This document shows positions 1-10,000 of a stretch of DNA of 10,530 nucleotides, piece by piece. The number at the start of each line of letters is the position of its first letter. The stretch's first letter is position 1. Source of the DNA: Omnitrophica bacterium RBG_13_46_9 (GTDB lineage Bacteria > Omnitrophota > Gorgyraeia > JABMRN01 > RBG-13-46-9); assembly GCA_001804045.1 (NCBI GenBank), contig MHFD01000070.1:24976-35505 (forward strand). Reading direction: 5' to 3'. The position numbers and the translations under genes are program-made. Under the pieces are notes generated by a model. The model was not told where the DNA came from, searched no databases, and saw only the letters and a list, made by a program, of their open reading frames with translations.

Positions 1-79
1 TTATTTGAATCACTTCGTTACATTATACACGGATTAACACGGATTGGGAACCGGATTGACACGGATGATATACGTTAGG

Positions 80-134
80 TTATCAGGGTATCTGGGTATC
101 GGTCATTAGGATATCTGGATATCAGGTTATCAGG
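80..134 (+). repeat. Tandem array of about 8-bp NTATCNGG units
   Basis: Seven adjacent units can be read: TTATCAGG (80-87), GTATCTGG (88-95), GTATCGG (96-102), TCATTAGG (103-110), ATATCTGG (111-118), ATATCAGG (119-126), TTATCAGG (127-134), with a partial CGTTAGG before them (73-79). Unit length is seven or eight bases and the last GG is invariant. Confidence 0.85.
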
Positions 135-142
135 TTTTCCAC

Positions 143-203
143 CCGGCTATCCTGTTTATCCGATACCCTGATACCCTATAGACCGATATCCCGATAGCCT
201 GAC
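143..203 (-). repeat. Inverted tandem array of the same 8-bp unit
   Basis: The units of the left array recur in reverse complement: CCGGCTAT (143-150), CCTGTTTAT (151-159), CCGATAC (160-166), CCTGATAC (167-174), CCTATAGA (175-182), CCGATAT (183-189), CCCGATAG (190-197), CCTGAC (198-203). The orientation switches across the short unique centre TTTTCCAC (135-142), so the arrays could pair as a long imperfect stem. Confidence 0.8.
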
Positions 204-295
204 TTAAATCCGTGTGTATCCGTTCTTTAATCCGTGTATCTCCGTGTCAAAGAGCGTAACGTAACATTGAAAACATTACATTTTTGCTAGTCAGA

Positions 296-304
296 TGTTA
301 TAAT
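296..304 (+). promoter_or_regulatory. Weak extended -10 promoter-like match
   Basis: TGTTATAAT (296-304) is an exact extended -10 sequence (TGnTATAAT) on the plus strand in an AT-rich stretch. No convincing -35 hexamer lies 16-18 bp upstream. It would drive transcription towards the 3' end of the giant gene, in antisense, and the nearest GTG (313) is too close for a leader with a ribosome site. It may be chance. Confidence 0.2.
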
Positions 305-438
305 TTTTTATAGTGATTACACAGGTTTACTGCTCTTATAAAATACCTGCAGGCAAGCGGGCAGGCTTCGGCATTGTCAAGATATACGCAATGACGCCTG
401 ATGGGGGGGGATACCTGCGGACCGTGGACTATATAAGA

Positions 439-1041
439 TTAGAGCGCGGTAGCGACCTCTTCCTGTATCTTCTGCCATTTTTCTATGCCCTCAATGACTA
501 CAGGCCTTATTCGCAATGGCATGAGGATATTGAAGAGCTGCTCAATAGTAGTAATGATAAGGGCGTCCTCTGACACTTGCCTTAAGAGGTTGTTTATCGC
601 GCCTATGGCGGATTTTACGTCATTTCCGTTATAATAGAAGGAAATATGGCGGGCTAACGCAATTCTAACCCAGATATCCGGGTATTCAGCATCGGTATAC
701 GCATCGGGCATAATAGTAATATATTTTTTCTTCTCGTAATCATTCTGCGCCTGTCCCGCGAGTTGCGGGCCTAATTTCATCTGCGGCGCGAATAGGACGA
801 TTCTCCCGCCTTCCGGCAATGTCCTTTCTGCCCGTTCCACGGCCTCTGCATAATTTCGCTGTGTGTTACCGGCATTATTTACATCTATCAAGAACATTAT
901 TACCTGGTCTGTGTCGCTTATGCTTCCGAATCCGTTCCTGGCAACGCTGCGATTTATCACTCTTAGCGTCGCTTCCATCTGTGACTGATTCACGCCTTCG
1001 GGCATACCTACGACAATTTTTACGGTATCCGCTTTGCGGTT
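439..1041 (-). other. Unrecognised C-terminal alpha/beta domain
   Basis: Residues 3155-3354 and stop. Hydrophobic strands alternate with helices: VKIVVGMPEG (3161-3170), a helix, VIMFLIDVNN (3201-3210), a helix with charged residues (3217-3228), GGRIVLFAPQM (3232-3242), YITIMPDAYTD (3261-3271), then an amphipathic helix containing EYPDIWVRIALARHISFYYNG (3273-3293). This is a Rossmann-like alternation, but no nucleotide-binding glycine loop is obvious. The last 40 residues form helices ending ATAL. I cannot assign a family. It is separated from the HD domain by about 130 residues of mixed helical linker. Confidence 0.45.
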
Positions 1042-4000
1042 AACGCTGGCAAGGGCGTCAACGATCGCATCTTCGCGGGTTTTGCTTTCATCAATCGCCT
1101 CATCTCTAGGCACAGCCACATCCGTATGGACACTCCTGTCAGTCATGCTTATTAATCTCTCCGTAATAAATTCGTCTCGCGTCAAGCGCTTATCGGTATT
1201 TTCATATTCCTCCCCAAGGCGCGCCAGCAATCGTTCCATCATGGCCGGGACATCCACTTTCTTCTGAAATTCTCCGTCCACTCTTGTCCATATACGCGGC
1301 CTCGCAAACGTGTCGGCATATTGATCGTCCGGGGTAAGCACTCCTTCGCGAACTTGTATGGTATCTAAATCCAGGTTTTCATTGTCAATAAAACGAACGA
1401 CAAGGTCCATTACAGTCTTATCGAAGTTATTCACGGCATCCTGTGCGACCGTGGCTTTGTCGATGCCGAATGCCTCGCGTATCTCCAGTGGTATATCATC
1501 AACCGTAATAACACCGAGCTCTAACGCAAATAGAATATCTTCAAGCCTTCCGACCAGCCGATCGGCAGCGCGAAGCGCATTCGCTTCATCGGAGAGGAGT
1601 TCGTAGCGTTTGTCTGCAAAATTTATGAGGTCCTGCTCGACATCCTTCGGCAATATAATGCCTGCGGCCCGCAGGGACGCGATAATGCCGTTCGATTCCT
1701 TATAGTCAAATCCGGCTTTTCGCAATGCCCTTTCTCCCATCGCCGCAAACGGCGCCCGCCCAAGGTCGTGGCACAATGCCAGCGCCGCAACCTTTCTTGT
1801 ATCGACCTGCTTTCTTATCCTGCCGGCTATATATTCAGCCGCTTTCCGCACGCGTAGAACATGGCCGTATCTTGAGTACCTGCGGTCTTCATCTTTGAGA
1901 ACAGGAAGAAACCCGCACACTTCTTTAAGCCTTGCTATAACAGAGGACTCTTCTATCGCCTCAATTGTCACGTCAGTTACTTCGGTCGACGGGCCGGATG
2001 CAGCCGGTGTTTCTTCCAAGGCGTTCGCTTCGTATAAAGAAGTTGCTTCTTCCATGAATCGCGCTCCCGGGGTTCCGGCGATCAGACGTTCAAATTCCGC
2101 CAGTTTCTCCGTATCTCCGGATGCCTTTAATATCGTCCACACCGCTCCCGCCTGGTGCCAGAGGCCGTCGGAGAGGTAACCCATTATCGTTTCGGGCGCA
2201 GCGTTAACCGCGAACGTGCCTAACTGTTCCACATTCAGGCCGCCACCCATTACCGCTCTGTAGCCGGCTGGCTCGATATCGATTATGATAGGTTCATTAA
2301 CCTGGGTTTCTTCGAAAACCGGTACTGCTACATCCTTCTCCTTTGCTTTTACCGCATGGCTCACGGTATATTTATAGGTGGGCTGATATACCTTAGCTCT
2401 CAGGTTTACCTTTTCATCCGTTATATAGTTTGCTAGGATGTATTCCTGGACACCGTCTCTGTTCGACAGTCCTCCTGCCTCGGTCGTTATATAAAGCTCG
2501 AGATTATTTCTTCCTGCAAAAGTAAATATCGCACCCATGATGTTGTCGACAAGGTCATGCAGTTTCTCATTCTCAAGTGCACCCACCAGCGATTCGGAAG
2601 GATCAAACCCCAGCATAACAAGGCGGCTTCCCTGTATATTGAAGAGAATCGCTCCTGCCAGCTTTCCATCGCTAAGGACATTCACAACAAAAATATCATC
2701 CCGCGCCATATCATAAGGGTAATCCCCAAAACATGTCCCGGAATAGCAACCCTGATACAGCGCCAGGATGTTCTTCGGCTTGAATATAAGTTCTATCTTT
2801 TTCGTGGTCTTTGCTTTCTTGTCCGCATGTTTTTTCATCAACGCCTTGGCTTCCACTAACAGTTTCCATTCTTCGTTAGCCTTCATCACGCCCACGAGCG
2901 CGCTAAGCCCCATATGCTGCATCTGGTCCGCAAGATGGATATCCGCCTCCGTAAGCTTTGCCAGGAGCAGGTTCCTCTCATCAAATGACGCTGTACCGTT
3001 TGCATATTTAATAAAGAGCTGGATGTCCATCCTCTGTAAAACCACGGCCAAAAACCCGAGTATCTCTTCACGCGTCAGTTTCAGTCTCTTGTATATGAAA
3101 TTCTGTATATTCTCTTTTGCGGATTCGATATTCTTGGGGTCCTCCAGTTGCCGTCGGAGGGCAGCCGGGACACCGTATTCATCAAAGAAGGCCTCGTCCA
3201 ACGCATCGACTCTATCGCGAACCAAGGTAATCATCGTCCTTATTTTTCCGAAATCAAGTTTAGCGCCGGATTCCAGTATAGACCGTATCGCTGCGCACAA
3301 CGCTTCTTCATAGTCCTCCGGCAGTACGAGCTCGGTGCTTTCGGTTTCGAAATCGAACGAAGATACGTAGTGTTGCCTGATCCTGATCGTCGACACCTTT
3401 TCGTCGATTTCCCGTATAATCGCAACGATGTCTTTGTCGTCCGTGGATATGCCGAGTTTCTTGGCGATACCGTAAAGGTCCTCTTCGAAATCCTCTTCAG
3501 AGAGCCCGGTGAGGATGGGGATATAGAGCAGGTAATCTTCGACTTTTTCCCCGTAAAAGATCTTCTTCGTGAAGGACGCATAGTCGGAATCGGCCTTGTT
3601 TATCACATTGGCTATGGCCTGCGCTCTGCGAGCCTCGTTCTTAATGGAGTTTATAATATCGGATTCGTCACTCAAACGCTTTATATAGAGATATATTTTT
3701 CCCACGCCGATATCCTTACGTCCCAGTAAGTTTCTGATGCGTTCTATCGTCGCCCCGTCCAGGCGTTCCACGCCCATGGCCCGCAGGTTCCTGTTTACTG
3801 CGCTGAGTTCGCCGTCGCCGGCGAGCTTCGCTATGATATCCAGCCCCCATCTGTCAATAAGGCCCTTATAATCAAGCGCCTTGAAAATATATTCGCGTAG
3901 ATCTTTGTTGTAATACAGTGAGGATATATTGAACCATATGTTAAAATGTCCGCTTCGCAATTCACCAATCAATTCTTTTAGTTCCGCTCTTATTTTCTCA

Positions 4001-7000
4001 TCTGAATAACCTTTCTCGTCAGATTCCCTTATCAAAGCGAATGCCTTTTCGAAGTTCCCGGGGGATTCAATAATCGTCGACACTTGTTCACGCAATGTTT
4101 CCGCGATCAGTCTGAACGCGCGCGGCCCGTATTCTTCAAAAAGAACCCTACATTCAGGTTGTGCTATCCAGCTGAAATCGTCCTGTGGTCCTATAACTAG
4201 ATAAAATTGCGGCTTGCTGCTTTTGGATAACTGTATGAATTCGCTGATGCCGTGTTTTTCTATGGCGGCGGAGAGGCTTGCAATCGACGCGAAGGCTGTA
4301 TCAATATCGCCGCCGCTCAATACAAGGATTTCCTTGATATCATCGGTGGTAATGATACCGCTTTCGATGAGTCCGCGTATGTTTTCAAGCCCGCTAATAA
4401 GCGGCTCAAGCTGCTCCTGTGCCGCCTCTCGCTTTTGCGCAATTTCGGCTTCCATCGCCGCTTTCCTTTCCTCTTCCGCTCTTCTCTTGCGTTCCTTGAT
4501 CTCTTCCGGCGCCATGGTAGCCATAAACGTTTGAGGGGCAAAAAGTATCAAGTTCCCCGCGGGTTTGTATATCTTATATAAGTTAAATATCCCTTTCTCG
4601 CGCGCTGATGCGGCAACATCCAGTAGTGCCAGGACATCTTTTACCCCTAACTTTTGAGCCAGGTCACCTACCGATGAATCACGCAGAACGCTTTCCATTA
4701 TTTCCTCGGCCGAAGGGATTCTGCTTTGTATTTCTGTTTCTTCCATTGCTGTCGAATCAAATCCTGCAGCCAGGTTCACGTCGGGACTGAACTGCACCGT
4801 CGTACCGTTGCGGGAACCGAGGTCCTGGATCGAGAACACGGTATGTCCCTTTGGAGATTCCGTTACCATGAAGGCGAAATGTCTTCGCGAAAGCGTGGCA
4901 TCGGATCCGACGATAAAAATATTCTCGCTACCCCTTCCTACAGATATACGCTCTCCCATCTTGTACGCCTGCGGCAGGCTTATGGCAGTCATGTCCTTGA
5001 AACGATATGCCTGGATGAGTACTTCCTTCTTTTTCAAATCAACACGTATCCTATAAGCATACCTGCCTGCCATAACCAATATATCTCCCATAAATGGACG
5101 CTGTAACGTCCTCACGGTGCTGTCCTTGCCCAGTTTCACTGTTTCCTCTGAGATCCGCATTAGTACCGTAGGAGTACTTCTTGTCAGTCCAAAAAACACC
5201 TTCACAACCATCGAAACCACAACCACCGGCACGGCAAGCGCATACTCCGCGGCATAGGCAAAGGCCTCGTCCATGCGGCTTCCCTCTCTTATACCGAGTT
5301 TCGCGGTGCCGCGGTGCACGAGTTCATGTATAAAGACAATGGGGCCGATGACGGGGCCGAAATTAGCAAGGATCTCCGCGAAGGTCTGCTGCGGCGTTGC
5401 GGCGCGGCCGGTAAGGCCGGCGAGACGGCGGGCCTTCGCCATCTGGGAGACAAGCGGTATAGACGAAAGAGCCACCATGCCAAATAAGGCGGCTAAAGGC
5501 GCTGAAGATAAAAGCAGTATGCTTGCCGCAATACCGGTCATTCCTATAACTGGTGCCGCAATCGCAGCACTTCTCGTTCCACGGGCGGTTACATTGGGAG
5601 CATATAACCTTTCCTCTGGGTTTAAGTATCGGCCTTCATGCTGACGTGTCGCCTCAGGCGCTGTAACTCCGCTACCGCCAAATAGCTCACGATACACGTG
5701 ATCGGGATACACCGCTTCGGCTTTTACAGTTACGGACCCGGATTCAGCTCTTGCGGCTAAAGGTTGAATAAGGGAGGGGTAATTCCTACTGGATGTAAGC
5801 ATATTCACAAATCCTAATAACGATATTCCAAGAATAAAGTATGTGACAAATTTCTTGCCGACGCCGGTTATGCCGGAACTCTCCATGTCCATCCTGTTTA
5901 TTCCCATGTGGGCCAGCGCCATGACAAAATAAGTGGTGAATATAACCGGTAAAGTAAGCTCTGTGCGTAAATACAGGAATGACTGAAATGCTAAAGCTAA
6001 AGACGCGATTACAAAAGGCGCTTTTCCAAGCGGCGCTCTCACTATTTTCCCTCTTTCTACATTAAAAGCATGCAACATCACGAATACAACCGTGAATATC
6101 GGGATCCAGTAATATGAGGTTAACGCCAGCAAAAGAGGTGTAAGCGTAAAGAGGCCTTCTTCAAGAATGGGGCCATACCAGCGCTCGTAAGCGGTACTAC
6201 TCACGCCAAACCTGCCAAAGAGCGCCTTTAAGACCGGAATACTGCCTTTATCCCTTCTTCCTACAGTGGCAGCCAATCTATCTCTTGGCTCTATACCTGC
6301 AGCCAGCTTTTTTTCTTCTCCAACGACACCCGCACCGGCTCTTATCGCCTGCGCTATCTGGCCGTAAGGATGCGTCAGTCTTGTGGCTTCCAGCTCTTCT
6401 GGTGTGAGACTTATCGCTCCGGATTTTTGAGCTTCCGACTTCAATGAATCCAGCTTCTCCAGCATGCCGATCATGTCTTCCCTGCTATAGCCCAGTTTCT
6501 CTATAAGATTTGCCGCCTCAACGGAATCATTGATTTCATTCTGCAATTCCGCATTTGTTCCGATATCTCGTGCGGATCTATTCTTGATGTGGGCCACTTC
6601 ATGCGCTACAACACAGGTCATTTCAGCCCTGGATATCTCTCCGTTTATATATTTCTCTACAAGCCACTTTAAAAGGGCCACGTTATTACCGCCTGTAGTC
6701 GCAATACTACTTGAGGTGCCTTGAAATGTCAGATAAATCCCTTCGCGCAATCCTGCCGCCTGCAAGAGCGGCAAAAGCATGTTTTCATAAATATCTATCC
6801 ACGCTGCCTGCAGATTTTGCTCCATTAACCGTATGCCATATCTATCGATCTTTTCCGGCGTCACTATTGCCATTTCCCGTGTGGTGACGGCTGCAGCATG
6901 GCCTTTCTTCGCCACTGCGGACCATGTCACGTATCGGCGTGTCGCACGCCCCGCCGGCGGTGTCGCTTCGACGTACGCGTTGCTCTTCTCTACTTTGAAA

Positions 7001-10000
7001 TTTTTCTGCCGTATAAGATTCTGATCACTATCAATCGCTTCCGACTTTTTTCCCTGTATGAAAAGGTCCCCGGAACCTATAAAAAGTGTTACGTTTCGGA
7101 CGACGCCGATGAGTTTAATGCTGTCGGCATTAGTGGCTTCCCACTGGGATGGATGCGTCCCCACATTCGAGATGATGACGGTCTCCTCATCGACCTGTGG
7201 CAACATTCTTGCCAGTGTAACTGTATCTGTTAGGTCCGCGCGATGCACCCTGAAATTCGTACATCTGTTCAGCAATAGCTGTTCCGCGGCACCGAGTAGC
7301 CTTTCTTCTTTGATCTCAACAACGTCTACCGATGTCGCGCCGAGTTTCAACGCAACGATGGAAAGAGGGCCTTCCCCGGCACCGCAGTCGATGACGCGTC
7401 TGCCCCGGACACCATTCTCCATCATCGAGATAATAGTAGAGATAGTCCAGTTACCCCATTCAAAGAAAAATGCCCTGTGCCGGCGGGAATCCTGTTTCAA
7501 CACTATAAGATTGTCGCCAAGTGATTCCACAAGCCCAGGACTCAATCGCCCGGCCTCGTTCTCATACAGGAAGAAGAGGTGGCCAATTCTCACAAAGAAT
7601 ATTTCGCGGTCTTTTCCCCATTTTTCAACCGGGAATCGCGATTCCCCGTAACCATAAATCTGGTCGTGCGGATACGCCCCTCCTAGATCATGGAGTCCCA
7701 GTTCTCTCGTGATCATTTTGCCAAAATTCCTGCATTCCCTTTCGGACATCGTCCCAGTAGGTGCTTTTACGGCTTTTGTTTCTTCTCCAAGAATGCTTGC
7801 CAATCGCGTTACTGCATATATAATCGTCGAAACCACAACCGCCGGCACGGCCAGGGCATACTCTGCTGCATACGCTATGGCCTCATCAAGCCGGCTTCCC
7901 TCTGTAATGCCGAGTTTCGCCGTAGTCCTATGAACAAGTTCGTGGATAAAAACAATGGGACCGATAACAGGCCCGAAGTTAGCGAGGATCTCCGTGAAGG
8001 TCTGTTGCGGCGTCGCGGCGCGACCGGTGAGACCGGCTCCACGATACGCTTTGACCATTTGAGGGATAAGCACAAAAGAAGGTATGGCAAGAAGGGCAGC
8101 CATGCCCACTAATAGTGGAGATGAAAGAAGGCCTCCGGTAATAAGTAATGCGGTGCCTGCCGCTAAGAATATCCTGATAGTCCGGCCTGTTCCTCGCGCG
8201 CTCACGGCCGAGCCGCCATACTCTTCACCAGGCCCGAGCCTGAACTCTATATTTCCGACTCTTCTCTGCAGGTCTTCTATAATATCCTTATTTTCCTCGG
8301 CTATGTTTTCGTTAGATTGCAGTAATGTCAATGCCAAGAGCGTCTCTTCTTTGTCTAGCGCCAGAACGAGTTTGTTATATGCGCTTATAAGCGCCTGGAG
8401 CGATACTTCTTTTCTTCCGCTTACGCCATCGTCATACTCTATTTGGCGCTCGGCATCGCTTTCCGCATGTAGTCTTCCGTCTTCCCTATTAAATACTACA
8501 TCCGGGCATGCCCTCAAAGCAGAAAGCATGGGGCGTTTACTAGCTTCTATTACGACAAGGTCCATATATGCCTTTGCTTTTTGAATTTCGTGGAAGATAT
8601 GTCCGCACATGGCCTGCATGGCTTCCGCCTGCTCATACCTTCCAGCGCCCTCTAAGGTTCCCCAGGTATAGTCAAACTCGAGTTCATTATCAATCGGGTT
8701 TACTGTCGTCTCTATACCAAACATTCTTTTTAGCGCGCTCTGCATACCGGCAAACCTACTTACCATGTTGTGATAGTAACGGTCTTGCGCGGCAATATGA
8801 TCATATTGCCGGAATGCGTCTCTTGTATCGAGAGACATTTCGCCTGTCTCACCCGGCTCACCAGGTCCTTTGGCCTGGCCCATGTCTTTCCCCTTAAACA
8901 TATCGAGGAAAAACCCTCTATGGGACTCGAATATCTCTTTCGCTGAACCGGCTGCGTCTTCTTTTTTGCCCCTCTGGCTTTCTTCTTCCATGAGGGTTTC
9001 GTCTACCGCCTCGGCAATCGCGTCGTCGATGCTTTCACCGAGCGGGCTCATCCGCTTCATTAAATCGCAATACCCCTCCACTATCTCAAGCAGGCTGCGC
9101 GCATGCGCCCTGGTACTCTTGTCAAGTAGGCCGAGTTTTGACCACAGTTCAACCGCCAATCTATCGATACTTGACATCTTTTCCTTCAAAACATCCCATT
9201 TTGCCTTGCCTAAGGTGACAAGCTTTGACGTCTCGTTAAATTCGCCGAGAAGATTCTCCAGACGAAGAACCATCTCTTCGGCCGCCTTTCTTTCAGCCGC
9301 CAATCCCGCAACTATCATGTCTACCTCACCGAGAATCTGATCCTCAAATCCCAACAGGCTTTCCCATATGCCGGCGATATCGCTATCAAGGGCCTGCGCA
9401 TCACGCATATAACGATCCCGCACGCCTTTGTTTACGTCAGGTCTACTCAGTGCCTGTTGTATCGCAAATAGAAGCTGCGCGGATTCCCTCTGGATGGAAG
9501 TCGCCTTTTCGACTATTCTTCTAAATTCGCTTACCTTCTTTTGAATGGTATTTTCCGGCACGCGGCCCGGCTTTCCGCCCCGTTCCATATCGAATAACCC
9601 CTCGAGTGCTGTATCTGCTTCTGCCATTAGGCTGCCGAGCTTTTCTCTATTGTCACGCAAAGTCTGAATGTCAAGCGCGACCCCCATTGCGGCATTCATG
9701 ACATCTTCGAGTTCCGCTATCTCTTTTTCAAATCCCGGAGCGCCCGTTTTACCACTCAGATCTATCCTTTCGCCTGCAAGGTCGCCTCGCCCGTATATGT
9801 AACCTGCAAGTTCCGTAAGTAACATCAAGGCGTTAGAGATGCATATGTATGATAAAAGAATGGTAATAAGCGGGTGGCTGTAATTAAAAAGCGACAGGCC
9901 CATTAATGCCAACGGAGCTGCCAGGCCCGCAAGTATATTGCCCCATATGCCGCCGATGGTCCTGGCCACGCCCGTTATTCCTCTTACTTCTCCCCTAAAA

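Larger units (their letters stand above)
15..261. repeat. Composite intergenic inverted repeat
   Basis: The 247-bp stretch reads as a large imperfect palindrome. The outer ends are cgttac (15-20) and gtaacg (256-261). Next come ACACGGATT-type units on the left (27-35, 37-45, degenerate 49-57, 59-66) and their inverted forms on the right (AATCCGTGT 207-215, degenerate 218-225, 229-237, 240-248), spaced about 10-12 bp apart. Inside lie two opposed arrays of about 8-bp units (80-134 and 143-203). It is downstream of the giant gene's stop codon and contains no plausible gene. It could be a genome-wide intergenic repeat family, a MITE-like element, or a structured RNA/terminator. Confidence 0.8.

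Noticed and set aside
80..203. CRISPR array
   Set aside because: The units are about 8 bp, degenerate and contiguous without spacers, and they reverse orientation at the centre.
346..365. Possible terminator for the giant gene (CCTGC...GCAGG on the minus strand)
   Set aside because: The stem is only 5 bp with a 10-base loop, and the following bases (TATTTTAT) are not a proper U-tract.
403..410. G8 tract as a frameshift of the giant gene
   Set aside because: It lies downstream of the stop codon at 439-441, so it cannot affect the giant reading frame.
313..573. 86-codon plus-strand ORF starting with GTG
   Set aside because: It overlaps the 3' end of the giant gene in antisense, has no ribosome-binding site and no recognisable protein features; mentioned only as a low-interest finding.
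2768..3729. Two long overlapping plus-strand ORFs (181 and 193 codons)
   Set aside because: They are antisense shadows of the giant gene's helical region, with skewed Ser/Arg composition and no domain motif.
8084..8584. 166-codon plus-strand ORF
   Set aside because: Antisense to repeat A and the helical region; Ser-rich shadow composition and no support for translation.
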